Of a DNA stretch of 5,486 bases, positions 1 to 5,322 are shown piece by piece. How positions within the stretch are numbered: position 1 is the stretch's first letter; every line of letters starts with the position of its first letter. The notes beneath the pieces are model-generated. The model searched no databases. It worked only from the letters and a program-made list of their open reading frames with translations, and had not been told where the DNA came from. The translations under genes and the position numbers were made by a program. Origin of the DNA: Prevotella sp. CAG:617 (lineage in GTDB: Bacteria > Bacteroidota > Bacteroidia > Bacteroidales > Bacteroidaceae); contig FR903611.1 in assembly GCA_000438115.1 (NCBI GenBank), positions 2,611-8,096 of the forward strand, read 5' to 3'.

Positions 1-1208
1 CGCCTGCGGGTGTTGGAGAAGCAGACCGTGGCGTAATGGTCCTTGCCGTAGTCGAGCCACTTGGTAACGGAGGGAGCGTCGTCGCAGCGGAACGTCTTGC
101 CGTCAAAATCGCCCACAAAATATTCCGTGGCGCTACCGCCAAAGAGGCAACCGGGATTGATGTTGACAATCATGACCCACTTCATGCGGCTCCTGTCGCC
201 GTCGACGGGCAGCTGCACAAAGTCGGGACACTCAAACTGGTTGGGCTGGGCACCGTAGCCCTCGCCAAACTGGCTCAGGTACTGCCAGTCCTTCAGGTTG
301 GTGGAGGAGTAGAAGCGCATGTTCTTGTCGGCCGACACAATCATAATCCACTGCTTGGTGGGCTCGTACCAGAACACCTTGGGGTCGCGGAAGTCCTTCA
401 GCCCGTCAAAGGGGGTCAGAATGGGGTTGTGCTCATATTTGGTAAAGGTGCGGCCGTTGTCGGTGCTGTAGGCCATGCACTGAATCTGGCCGTGCTCGTC
501 GCTGGCCGAGGTATAGAAGGCAATGATGGCATTCTTGCCGTAGCCGGCCGTGTTGTCCTTGTCCACCACCGTGCTGCCCGAGAAGATGTGGCCCATCGTG
601 TCGCGCGCAATGGCCGGCTCGAGGTGCTGCCAGTGTACGAGGTCGCGGCTGACGGAGTGGCCCCAGTGCATGTTGCCCCACTTGGAGCCGTAGGGGTTGT
701 ACTGGAAGTAGAGGTGATACTCGCCGTCCTTATATACCAGTCCGTTGGCGTCGTTCATCCAGCCGTAGGCGGGGGTGTGGTGGTAAACGGGGCGGAAATA
801 GTCGGTATTGGTGGAGTCGAACACGTCACATACCGACAGGCTGTCCCAGCATACGGCACCTTTGTGCACGCGCTCGATGCTGACCTTGGCCTGAGCCTCC
901 CCCTCGGGCAGCTCAAAGGGCACGTAATAGTCAATGCTGTCGGTGGCCAGACGCACGTCCATGGCTACGTCGGCCGGACTGCCGGTGGCGAGCCTGACCT
1001 TACCCTCCGCTGCCGGGCCGGTGTCGAGCCTGACCTTACCCTCAGCTGCCGATTCCTGAATGGGCAGGAGCAAATATTTCTTGGGATGGCTGATGCGGAG
1101 CACCGTGAGCGAATCGGCCTGATGCTCCAGGCTGATGCCGGTCTGGACCGACTGACAGGCTGCAAGTGACGCCACGAGAGCCGTAGTGGCAAATAGATTA
1201 AGTTTCAT
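1..1208 (-). CDS. GH32 fructan/sucrose hydrolase lipoprotein, N-terminal part (3' end outside window)
   Basis: Glycoside hydrolase family 32 enzymes hydrolyse beta-fructosyl bonds in sucrose, inulin or levan with retention of configuration. The visible 402 residues start with a lipoprotein signal peptide (lipobox LAAC, Cys18). Residues about 35-125 resemble the DUF4980 region that precedes GH32 in Bacteroides enzymes (KYLLLPIQES at 44-53). The five-bladed propeller domain then begins with WMNDANG (150-156; Asp153 is the expected nucleophile). It continues with YHLYFQYNP, WGNMHWGH, FRDP (273-276; Asp275 is the transition-state stabiliser) and FECPD (325-329; Glu326 is the acid/base). All three catalytic acidic residues are therefore present. 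The rest of the catalytic domain and the C-terminal beta-sandwich lie beyond the window. The ATG at 1208 is chosen because the signal peptide follows it directly and an A-rich leader precedes it. Residues after Cys18 (QSVQTG) are not acidic, so a clear surface-export signal is not seen. Substrate (levan, inulin or sucrose) and endo/exo mode cannot be told from this fragment. Residues 54-77 hold a tandem 12-residue duplication. Confidence 0.95.
   Translation of the reverse strand, partial: MKLNLFATTALVASLAACQSVQTGISLEHQADSLTVLRISHPKKYLLLPIQESAAEGKVRLDTGPAAEGKVRLATGSPADVAMDVRLATDSIDYYVPFELPEGEAQAKVSIERVHKGAVCWDSLSVCDVFDSTNTDYFRPVYHHTPAYGWMNDANGLVYKDGEYHLYFQYNPYGSKWGNMHWGHSVSRDLVHWQHLEPAIARDTMGHIFSGSTVVDKDNTAGYGKNAIIAFYTSASDEHGQIQCMAYSTDNGRTFTKYEHNPILTPFDGLKDFRDPKVFWYEPTKQWIMIVSADKNMRFYSSTNLKDWQYLSQFGEGYGAQPNQFECPDFVQLPVDGDRSRMKWVMIVNINPGCLFGGSATEYFVGDFDGKTFRCDDAPSVTKWLDYGKDHYATVCFSNTRR
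981..1050. repeat. 36-bp in-frame tandem duplication inside the GH32 gene
   Basis: Two 34-bp segments, 981-1014 and 1017-1050, are 36 bp apart and differ at only two positions (988/1024 and 1008/1044). In the protein they give AAEGKVRLDTGP (54-65) followed by AAEGKVRLATGS (66-77). The repeat lies in the DUF4980-like N-terminal region, upstream of the catalytic propeller, and keeps the frame. It looks like a recent slippage or duplication event. Confidence 0.9.
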
Positions 1209-1318
1209 GTTTAGCGTATTTTTTTATCGGATTTGTTGTCTTATCGGAACGTGATATCCTCAACCGGCGTCGTCACGAGCGCGCGGGCAGCCACTGTGTC
1301 TTCATAGCATGGAGATAT

Positions 1319-1326
1319 CAAAATTA
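1319..1326 (-). promoter_or_regulatory. Candidate Bacteroides-type -7 box for the GH32 gene
   Basis: Read on the minus strand this is TAATTTTG, a perfect match to the Bacteroidetes -7 consensus TAnnTTTG. It would place the transcript start near 1312 and give a leader of about 100 nt before the GH32 ATG. No TTTG (-33 element) is found at the usual 19-21 bp upstream, so the site is only tentative. Confidence 0.35.
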
Positions 1327-1369
1327 ACATATACATCATGGCGGGCCGTCGCCCCACCCTTGCCGCCAA

Positions 1370-1402
1370 AGGCCCTGCAAGGCCTGTCCTGCCGCAGCAG
1401 GA
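1370..1402. other. Two adjacent GC-rich hairpins
   Basis: AGGCC (1370-1374) pairs with GGCCT (1381-1385) around a 6-nt loop. Immediately next, TCCTGC (1387-1392) pairs with GCAGGA (1397-1402) around the tetraloop CGCA. Neither is followed by a T-run on either strand, so they are not intrinsic terminators. They lie upstream of the tentative GH32 -7 box. Function is unknown. Confidence 0.4.
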
Positions 1403-1449
1403 ACCAAACGGTGTGTAAATATACAACGCCCCGGCGTAACAGAATTATC

Positions 1450-1500
1450 ACAAATGTTTCATAAGTTACAAATTTTGTTGTATGCAACATTTGTTTCATA
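1450..1500. promoter_or_regulatory. AT-rich cluster of overlapping dyads, possible operator
   Basis: ACAAATGTT (1450-1458) is the exact inverse of AACATTTGT (1486-1494). Between them lies the 11-bp palindrome ACAAATTTTGT (1468-1478), followed by the partly overlapping GTTG-TATG-CAAC dyad (1477-1488). TGTTTCATA occurs twice in direct orientation, at 1455-1463 and 1492-1500. So many short symmetric elements in about 50 bp of an otherwise GC-rich region look like binding sites for one or more regulators. No regulator gene lies in the window. Confidence 0.45.
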
Positions 1501-1524
1501 TGATGTAACCAAAATACTACTTCA

Positions 1525-1555
1525 TGCCGTAGCGGCTCACCGAGCTCATACGGCA
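1525..1555. other. Two-part hairpin without a T-run
   Basis: TGCCGTA (1525-1531) pairs with TACGGCA (1549-1555). Inside it, after a 3/3 internal loop, GCTC (1535-1538) pairs with GAGC (1542-1545) around a 3-nt loop. No T-run follows on either strand, so this is not a standard intrinsic terminator. It sits next to the dyad cluster at 1450-1500. Confidence 0.45.
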
Positions 1556-1565
1556 GCTGCACAAC

Positions 1566-1649
1566 GCCGGACTTTGAAAAAACAAGAAGGCATCCGGTCA
1601 GAACAAGGCCGGACCTTAGAAAAACAGGAAGCCGCCTTGTCAGGATACC
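1566..1649. repeat. Degenerate 42-bp tandem repeat, two units
   Basis: Units 1566-1607 and 1608-1649 align without gaps and match at about 29 of 42 positions, best at the GCCGGAC start, the A-run and the CAGGAAG-like part. The period is a multiple of three, so reading frames across it show a 14-residue echo, but no frame looks like a real protein. A third unit is not clear. Confidence 0.5.
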
Positions 1650-1717
1650 GGAGAGCCGAAACACGACGGCGCCCTTCCTGCCGCACTGAAGAGCCGTACG
1701 GGAAAAGGCGCCGCCAC

Positions 1718-1748
1718 AAAAAAAACGGCTGCCCGAGCGGACAGCCGT
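1718..1748 (-). terminator. Intrinsic terminator of the ABM gene
   Basis: On the minus strand ACGGCTG (from 1748 to 1742) pairs with CAGCCGT (1731 to 1725), with a possible inner CC/GG pair, and is followed directly by eight T (1725-1718). It starts about 20 nt after the ABM stop codon. It would end transcription of the ABM gene and, if they are co-transcribed, of nrdD-nrdG-ABM, so the GH32 gene would need its own promoter. Confidence 0.85.
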
Positions 1749-1768
1749 ATGAAAGAGAAAAGCGAAAA

Positions 1769-2044
1769 TCAGAACTCGAACTGCTCAATCTTCAGCTGGG
1801 CCAGCTGTTCGATTTCGCCTACGTATTTCTTGAATTCGGCACTGGCAGAATGAGCAGCCAGCGCTTCCTTGTCGCGCCAGGTTTCGCAAATCATGAACAC
1901 CTCTTCGCGCGTGGCGCTGACAAATGTATCATAAGCCACACAGCCGTCCTGTTTCAACGAACATGCCGTAAGGGCTTTGGCGGCCTCCAGAGCGGCGGCC
2001 TTGTTTTCGGCGCTTACCGAAACAAAACAATTTAATCGAATCAT
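1769..2044 (-). CDS. ABM-family protein, putative quinol monooxygenase
   Basis: This 91-residue protein matches the antibiotic-biosynthesis-monooxygenase (ABM) fold family, whose members include the E. coli quinol monooxygenase YgiN. These are small ferredoxin-like dimers that act on quinones or similar aromatics, often without a cofactor. Visible family features are the MIRLNCFVSV first strand, the helix from about residue 12 to 30, GCVAYDTF (34-41), the ETW strand (54-56) and AAHSASAEF (63-71) with His65. Length is normal for the family and no signal peptide is seen, so it should be cytosolic. The ATG at 2044 follows an A-rich leader and begins the first strand directly. It lies 63 bp after nrdG with no strong terminator between, and may be the last gene of that operon. 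The true substrate is unknown; some ABM proteins are not oxygenases. Confidence 0.85.
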   Translation of the reverse strand: MIRLNCFVSVSAENKAAALEAAKALTACSLKQDGCVAYDTFVSATREEVFMICETWRDKEALAAHSASAEFKKYVGEIEQLAQLKIEQFEF

Positions 2045-2107
2045 AGTTTATCCGTATTTGAATTTGAATAGATGTGTCAATCAAGCGGTCAGAACAGACC
2101 TGCCGTA

Positions 2108-2578
2108 TCAGCGCTGCCAGAAACGGGCCGTAATGTCCACCATCTGCGCACCACGGTCGATGCGGTAGAGGCGCTGGTTGGTGGTACGCGACTTGAGCGG
2201 ACCGTATTTCTCCACATACGGACCGAACTTGACATAGTCAAACGCTTCAGCCTGGAAATTGGCCGGCGGGTTCTGCCGGCCGGAATACCACCCCACCTTG
2301 ATGCGGCCTTCATAGTGCTGCTTGATCTGACGCGCTAGGGCCATTACCTCGTCGGGATGAGCGTCGCCGCCCATCAGCCCGATACAAGTCACACCGCCGG
2401 CGTAGGGGCGCAGCATATCCTCCACGCTTTGCAGCGTGAGCCGCTCGCCGCAGTCGCGCTGCAGGTAGGCGCTGTGGCAGCCGGGGCAGCCGTTGGGGCA
2501 CCCCGTAATGTTGATGGCCAGGGTTACCTCGTCGGGAAACTCCTGGAACACGATGTCAGAGTTGGCGTATTTCAGCAT
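2108..2578 (-). CDS. nrdG: Anaerobic ribonucleoside-triphosphate reductase activating protein
   Basis: NrdG is a radical-SAM enzyme that uses a [4Fe-4S] cluster and S-adenosylmethionine to create the glycyl radical on NrdD. The 156-residue protein has the cluster motif C-x3-C-x2-C at Cys27, Cys31 and Cys34 (CPNGCPGC), the glycine-rich GLMGGDAHP (68-76), and FGPYVEKYGPL (118-128) near the C-terminus. Length is typical for the family. The frame stays open further upstream, to 2809, but that part lies inside nrdD and is not NrdG-like. The ATG at 2578 gives the standard N-terminus (MLKYANSDIVFQEFPDE). It overlaps the nrdD stop by 7 bp (ATGCTGA), indicating translational coupling, and an unusually strong Shine-Dalgarno sequence lies just upstream. 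Expected to act in the cytosol in complex with NrdD under anaerobic conditions. Confidence 0.96.
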   Translation of the reverse strand: MLKYANSDIVFQEFPDEVTLAINITGCPNGCPGCHSAYLQRDCGERLTLQSVEDMLRPYAGGVTCIGLMGGDAHPDEVMALARQIKQHYEGRIKVGWYSGRQNPPANFQAEAFDYVKFGPYVEKYGPLKSRTTNQRLYRIDRGAQMVDITARFWQR

Positions 2579-4695
2579 TGCCCTACCTCCTCCTTTTCCG
2601 TCTGGTTCAGATGGCCGTAGTAGCGGCGGGCAGCCTCCTTCTGGCGGTCGAGCGAGAAGTTGGATACGCGCTTGAGATAACCGATGACGCGGGTCAGGTA
2701 GTCCAGGTTCTTGCTGTGACACTTGGGGCACTCGTGCAGGTAACGCTTGTCGATGTGTCCGCAGTCGTTGCAGAGGGTGTTGGGAATGTTGAACGTAAAG
2801 TAGTTGCATCCCTCGCGGGCTGCCACACGCAGCAACTGGCGGTACTGCTGGAAGCTCAGGTGCTCGTCCAGATTCATGTGGAGCGCCGAGCCGCCGGTCA
2901 GGTGCTCGATGTACTTGCGGCCGTGCAGGCGGAACTTGTCGAGCACGTTGGTGTTCGGGTCTTCCACCACGTAGAAATAGCTGTTGTAGCAGTCGCGCGG
3001 CACGTAGTAGCCGTCCTCGCGGTCCCAGCGGGCGTGTTTTACACCTACGTTCTCGGCCGGAATCATCTCGCAGTTGAACATCACCTCTTTGGTGCGGTAT
3101 TTCTTGTTGTAGTGCTCAACAAGACCCAGTATGTTCTGAACAAAACCCAGATACTCCTCGTTGTCCGTAATGCTCATGCCCAGGCTCTCGGCAGCCTCGA
3201 CCATACCGTTGACACCGATGGTCAGGTACTGGCGGGCGATATTGATGTAACCGGCATCGAAGAGGGGCAACATACCTTTCTTGAGCAGGTTTTTCAAGTT
3301 CTCGTTGTAGGCCAGCTGTACCTTGTGGACGAGGTCGACCACCTCTTCCAGGAAATCAAGATAGGGACGGCCCTCACGCGTAGCCTGCTGCACGCAGCGG
3401 TTAAGGTTGATGGTGAGCACACTCTTGGAGCCCGTGGAAACACCTCCGGCCCCGAGCGTATAGCTGAAGCCGTTGTCCTGGATTTCGTTGCGCAGGCGGC
3501 AGCAGGAAGCCAGGGAGTCGGCATTGTCGCTCATGTAGGTAAAGAAGGAATGGCCCTCGGCATACATTTCAGCCGTGAAGTCGGCATATTCCTTGTCGAT
3601 AACGTCGCCGTCCTTGGTGAGCAGGGCCATCGTCTCGACGGGGAAGGTGAGCACCGTCTTGGTACGTTCCTGGTTGAACCAGCGCATGAAGCGCTTCTGC
3701 AACCAGTTGACAGCCGGCCAGCTGGGTTTGGTGCCGTCGGGGAAGAAGAAATCGCCAAAGATGCTCTCGAAATAGTATTTGTCGTAGTAGGAAATGTTCC
3801 AGAATACAGCCTGGAAGTTGCGGGCTCCCGTGGGCTGGTTGATAGAGTAGACAATCTGCTCGAAGCAGTCGGTGATAACCTTGTCAATGGTGCGCTGCTT
3901 GAGCGAAAGGTCCACGCGCTCGTCGGCACGCTCGTAGAAGTCGGCACCGTACTCCTTGCTGAGGAAGTACGACAGGTACATCAGGAATTCCGGCGTGGCG
4001 CAGGCTCCCGAGAGCATACTCGAAACGATAAACACCATGTTGACAAAGCCGCCACAGAACGACTTCAGATTGGTCGGCGCCGTTGAGTTGCCGCCAATGC
4101 TGGTGGTACCGTTGAGCAGCCACGGATACATGGTGATGGAGGCGCAATAGTTGGCCAGACTGGTCTCGTCGTTCTTATAAATATAATGGTGCTCCAACAG
4201 GTAGAGGTAGCGGTCGGCCAGTTCCTTGCCGTACATTTCCTTGATGCGGTCACACAGCAGGCGGCGGTTCAGGCGGATAAAGCCCTGCTTGGGCAGCTCG
4301 CCGATAAGGGTGGCAATGTTTTTGTTCTCTACGTTGGCATTGGCGTCGTATTTGGAGCCCGTGGCGGGATTGCACGAGTCGCAGTAGTCAATCAGGAACT
4401 TCAGTTTGTCGCGCACCTCGCGGTCTTCCATGTGGCGCTGGCGGTAGAGCATGAAACTCTTGGCGGCCTTGAACTTGCGCTCGCTCATCAGGGCTACTTC
4501 CACCTGATTCTGGATGTCTTCCACGCTCATGCCGTTGCAGAAGGTAAGGTGTCCGAGAATCTGCTGCAGGATTTCGGCATTGATGGGTTCGTTGACTGAG
4601 GCACAGGCCTTCAGTACTGCATTTTTAATCTTATCCAGCGAAAACGACTCGGTTGAACCGTCGCGCTTGGTAATCATAAAGGAATCGTAGCTCAT
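2572..4695 (-). CDS. nrdD: Anaerobic (class III) ribonucleoside-triphosphate reductase
   Basis: NrdD reduces ribonucleoside triphosphates to deoxyribonucleoside triphosphates without oxygen, using a glycyl radical. The 707-residue protein is full length for the family (E. coli about 712). Residues about 5-93 form an ATP-cone, the allosteric activity domain (ITKRDGSTESFSLDKI). The barrel domain follows, with the active-site pair Cys398-Cys399 in SLASCCRLRNEI; one of these is the likely thiyl-radical cysteine. The C-terminus has the structural zinc site Cys642, Cys645, Cys656 and Cys659, and the glycyl-radical loop TRVIGYL with Gly672. All key elements are intact. ATG 4695 is preferred over Met7 (4677) because it has the A/T-rich leader. 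The gene overlaps nrdG and forms an operon with it. The reductant (formate or a thiol system) cannot be assigned with certainty from the visible motifs. Its upstream DNA contains a possible invertible promoter. Confidence 0.97.
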   Translation of the reverse strand: MSYDSFMITKRDGSTESFSLDKIKNAVLKACASVNEPINAEILQQILGHLTFCNGMSVEDIQNQVEVALMSERKFKAAKSFMLYRQRHMEDREVRDKLKFLIDYCDSCNPATGSKYDANANVENKNIATLIGELPKQGFIRLNRRLLCDRIKEMYGKELADRYLYLLEHHYIYKNDETSLANYCASITMYPWLLNGTTSIGGNSTAPTNLKSFCGGFVNMVFIVSSMLSGACATPEFLMYLSYFLSKEYGADFYERADERVDLSLKQRTIDKVITDCFEQIVYSINQPTGARNFQAVFWNISYYDKYYFESIFGDFFFPDGTKPSWPAVNWLQKRFMRWFNQERTKTVLTFPVETMALLTKDGDVIDKEYADFTAEMYAEGHSFFTYMSDNADSLASCCRLRNEIQDNGFSYTLGAGGVSTGSKSVLTINLNRCVQQATREGRPYLDFLEEVVDLVHKVQLAYNENLKNLLKKGMLPLFDAGYINIARQYLTIGVNGMVEAAESLGMSITDNEEYLGFVQNILGLVEHYNKKYRTKEVMFNCEMIPAENVGVKHARWDREDGYYVPRDCYNSYFYVVEDPNTNVLDKFRLHGRKYIEHLTGGSALHMNLDEHLSFQQYRQLLRVAAREGCNYFTFNIPNTLCNDCGHIDKRYLHECPKCHSKNLDYLTRVIGYLKRVSNFSLDRQKEAARRYYGHLNQTEKEEVGQC
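2585..2593 (-). promoter_or_regulatory. Strong Shine-Dalgarno sequence for nrdG, inside nrdD
   Basis: On the minus strand this reads GGAGGAGGT, containing the full AGGAGGT, and ends 6 nt before the nrdG ATG, which is ideal spacing. Bacteroidetes genes usually lack such sites, and the other three starts here show A-rich leaders instead. The same bases encode the KEEVGQC end of NrdD, so chance from Glu codons cannot be ruled out. Confidence 0.6.
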
Positions 4696-4810
4696 GACTT
4701 TACAATCTATTATTTCGTGTTATTACATTTATATTTCGGAAAACTTTTTTGTCAGACCGGCCACTGAAAATAAGCTGTTCAGGCTGGTGCAGCCGCCATC
4801 TGAAAAGGGA

Positions 4811-4853
4811 CTGAAACAAACGCCCGGAAGTAGTTGTGGCTCAATCGTTTCAG
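4811..4853. other. 7-bp stem in the nrdD leader
   Basis: CTGAAAC (4811-4817) pairs with GTTTCAG (4847-4853) around a 29-nt loop. Closer to nrdD, GGCT (4782-4785) can pair with AGCC (4791-4794) around a 5-nt loop. Both would lie in the leader RNA if transcription starts near 4990. I recognise no known riboswitch class. Confidence 0.3.
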
Positions 4854-4900
4854 ACGGAGAGTTTCAAAGAAGCGCTCCTTTAACGGTAATTTAAAATATT

Positions 4901-4927
4901 ATTAATCAGCGTTTTACGAATTAATCA
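4901..4927. repeat. Direct repeat ATTAATCA, two copies 19 bp apart
   Basis: ATTAATCA occurs at 4901-4908 and 4920-4927 in an AT-rich stretch between the -7 box and nrdD. On the nrdD strand these read TGATTAAT. The spacing is close to two helical turns, so they could be regulator half-sites, but the motif is short and AT-rich. Confidence 0.3.
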
Positions 4928-4998
4928 AAGGCTCATGCCCTCAGTACGGAATATTCGTATGACCATGGCCCGAAGGCTCCTTCCGGACTTGACCGATG

Positions 4999-5006
4999 CA
5001 AAGATA
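4999..5006 (-). promoter_or_regulatory. Candidate Bacteroides-type promoter for nrdD
   Basis: On the minus strand this reads TATCTTTG, a perfect match to TAnnTTTG. A TTTG lies upstream (5026-5023) with a 16-bp spacer, shorter than the usual 19-21, so the -33 element is weak. Transcription would start near 4990 and give nrdD a leader of about 295 nt. No other perfect match facing nrdD is seen between 4696 and 5095. Confidence 0.5.
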
Positions 5007-5048
5007 AGCATATCCGTCAAGGCAAAAAAGAAAAAGCCAAAATTTTTT

Positions 5049-5094
5049 TTTCGGGAAACTTTTTACAAAAAAGCAGGAAAAAAGTTTTCCGAAA
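5049..5094. other. 16-bp inverted repeat forming a long hairpin
   Basis: 5049-5064 pairs with 5079-5094 over 16 positions, one of them a G-T wobble (5055-5088), leaving a 14-nt A-rich loop. The arms are copies of the same motif as the inverted repeat at 4733-4750. It lacks the GC-rich stem and trailing T-run of a standard terminator on either strand, and lies upstream of the nrdD -7 box. Confidence 0.6.
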
Positions 5095-5136
5095 TTCAGG
5101 TAAAAACGTACATGCAGAAGGGACAAAAAACGGGGG

Positions 5137-5292
5137 TTAGAGCGCCATTCCACGCCCACGCTGCGCACTGAAAGCCCACATTGATAAAAACCATATCCCC
5201 AACCGAGAAAAGGCCCCGAAACGCCTCTTTAGCACCATCCCGAAGGCGGGCAAAAAAATTATGACGACGGAAACCGGCCGGAAAAACGACAT
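5137..5292 (-). CDS. Doubtful small hydrophobic protein
   Basis: From the ATG at 5292 this frame encodes 51 residues with two hydrophobic stretches, VSVVIIFLPAFGMVL and LGIWFLSMWAF, separated by a basic turn. An upstream GTG at 5334 would extend it to 65 residues through part of the 21-bp repeat. No family is recognised, no clear promoter precedes it, and frames of this size arise by chance. If real, it would be a small two-helix membrane protein on the same strand as nrdD. Confidence 0.12.
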   Translation of the reverse strand: MSFFRPVSVVIIFLPAFGMVLKRRFGAFSRLGIWFLSMWAFSAQRGRGMAL

Positions 5293-5322
5293 TATTTTTA
5301 ACGTTTCAACGTCGGAACGGAA

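Larger units (their letters stand above)
1209..1768. other. Intergenic region between the GH32 and ABM genes
   Basis: I find no convincing gene in these 560 bp. The open frames present lack family motifs, and one of them (minus, 1302-1664) runs through hairpins and repeats. From left to right the region holds a candidate -7 box for the GH32 gene, a GC-rich stretch able to form two adjacent hairpins, an AT-rich cluster of overlapping dyads at 1450-1500, a larger hairpin at 1525-1555, a degenerate 42-bp tandem repeat at 1566-1649 and the ABM terminator at 1718-1748. Confidence 0.7.
4733..5095. repeat. 18-bp perfect inverted repeat enclosing the nrdD promoter region (candidate inverton)
   Basis: The left arm ATTTCGGAAAACTTTTTT (4733-4750) and the right arm (5078-5095) are exact reverse complements over 18 bp. 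The enclosed 327 bp carry the only perfect TAnnTTTG box upstream of nrdD, in the orientation that would transcribe it. Arm length and spacing fit the invertible promoters known in Bacteroidales. No recombinase gene is in the window. A third copy of the motif at 5049-5064 makes a repeated binding motif a serious alternative. Confidence 0.45.

Noticed and set aside
36..1169. 377-residue open frame on the plus strand, antisense to GH32
   Set aside because: The minus strand encodes an unmistakable GH32 protein with all catalytic motifs. The plus frame is Val/Gly-rich low-information sequence.
1241..1303. Minus-strand tail ending VEDITFR-stop just upstream of the GH32 gene, considered as the end of a lost upstream gene
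   Set aside because: Too short to judge; no motif supports it and the frame upstream is non-coding in character.
1302..1664. 120-residue open frame on the minus strand in the intergenic region
   Set aside because: It runs through the hairpins, dyads and 42-bp repeat, begins upstream of nothing promoter-like, and has no recognisable domain.
2579..2809. Upstream extension of the nrdG frame to a start at 2809
   Set aside because: The added 77 residues lie inside nrdD, are Arg/Pro/Gln-rich and do not resemble NrdG. The ATG at 2578 gives the normal N-terminus with an ideal ribosome binding site.
2578..4086. 502-residue open frame on the plus strand, antisense to nrdD
   Set aside because: It is a shadow of nrdD, produced by codon bias in GC-rich DNA. 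It shows no family motif, while the minus strand gives a complete NrdD.
4700..4722. ACACGAAATAATAG-like sequence considered as an NrdR box upstream of nrdD
   Set aside because: Only one half matches the NrdR consensus, and no second box lies at the usual distance.
4696..4990. Cobalamin or other riboswitch in the nrdD leader
   Set aside because: A GCCACTG string occurs at about 4760 but on the wrong strand and without the rest of a B12 element. No other riboswitch signature was recognised.
5238..5260. CCCG-AAGG-CGGG hairpin next to an A-run, considered as a terminator
   Set aside because: The stem is only 4 bp, and the A/T-run is on the wrong side for termination on either strand.
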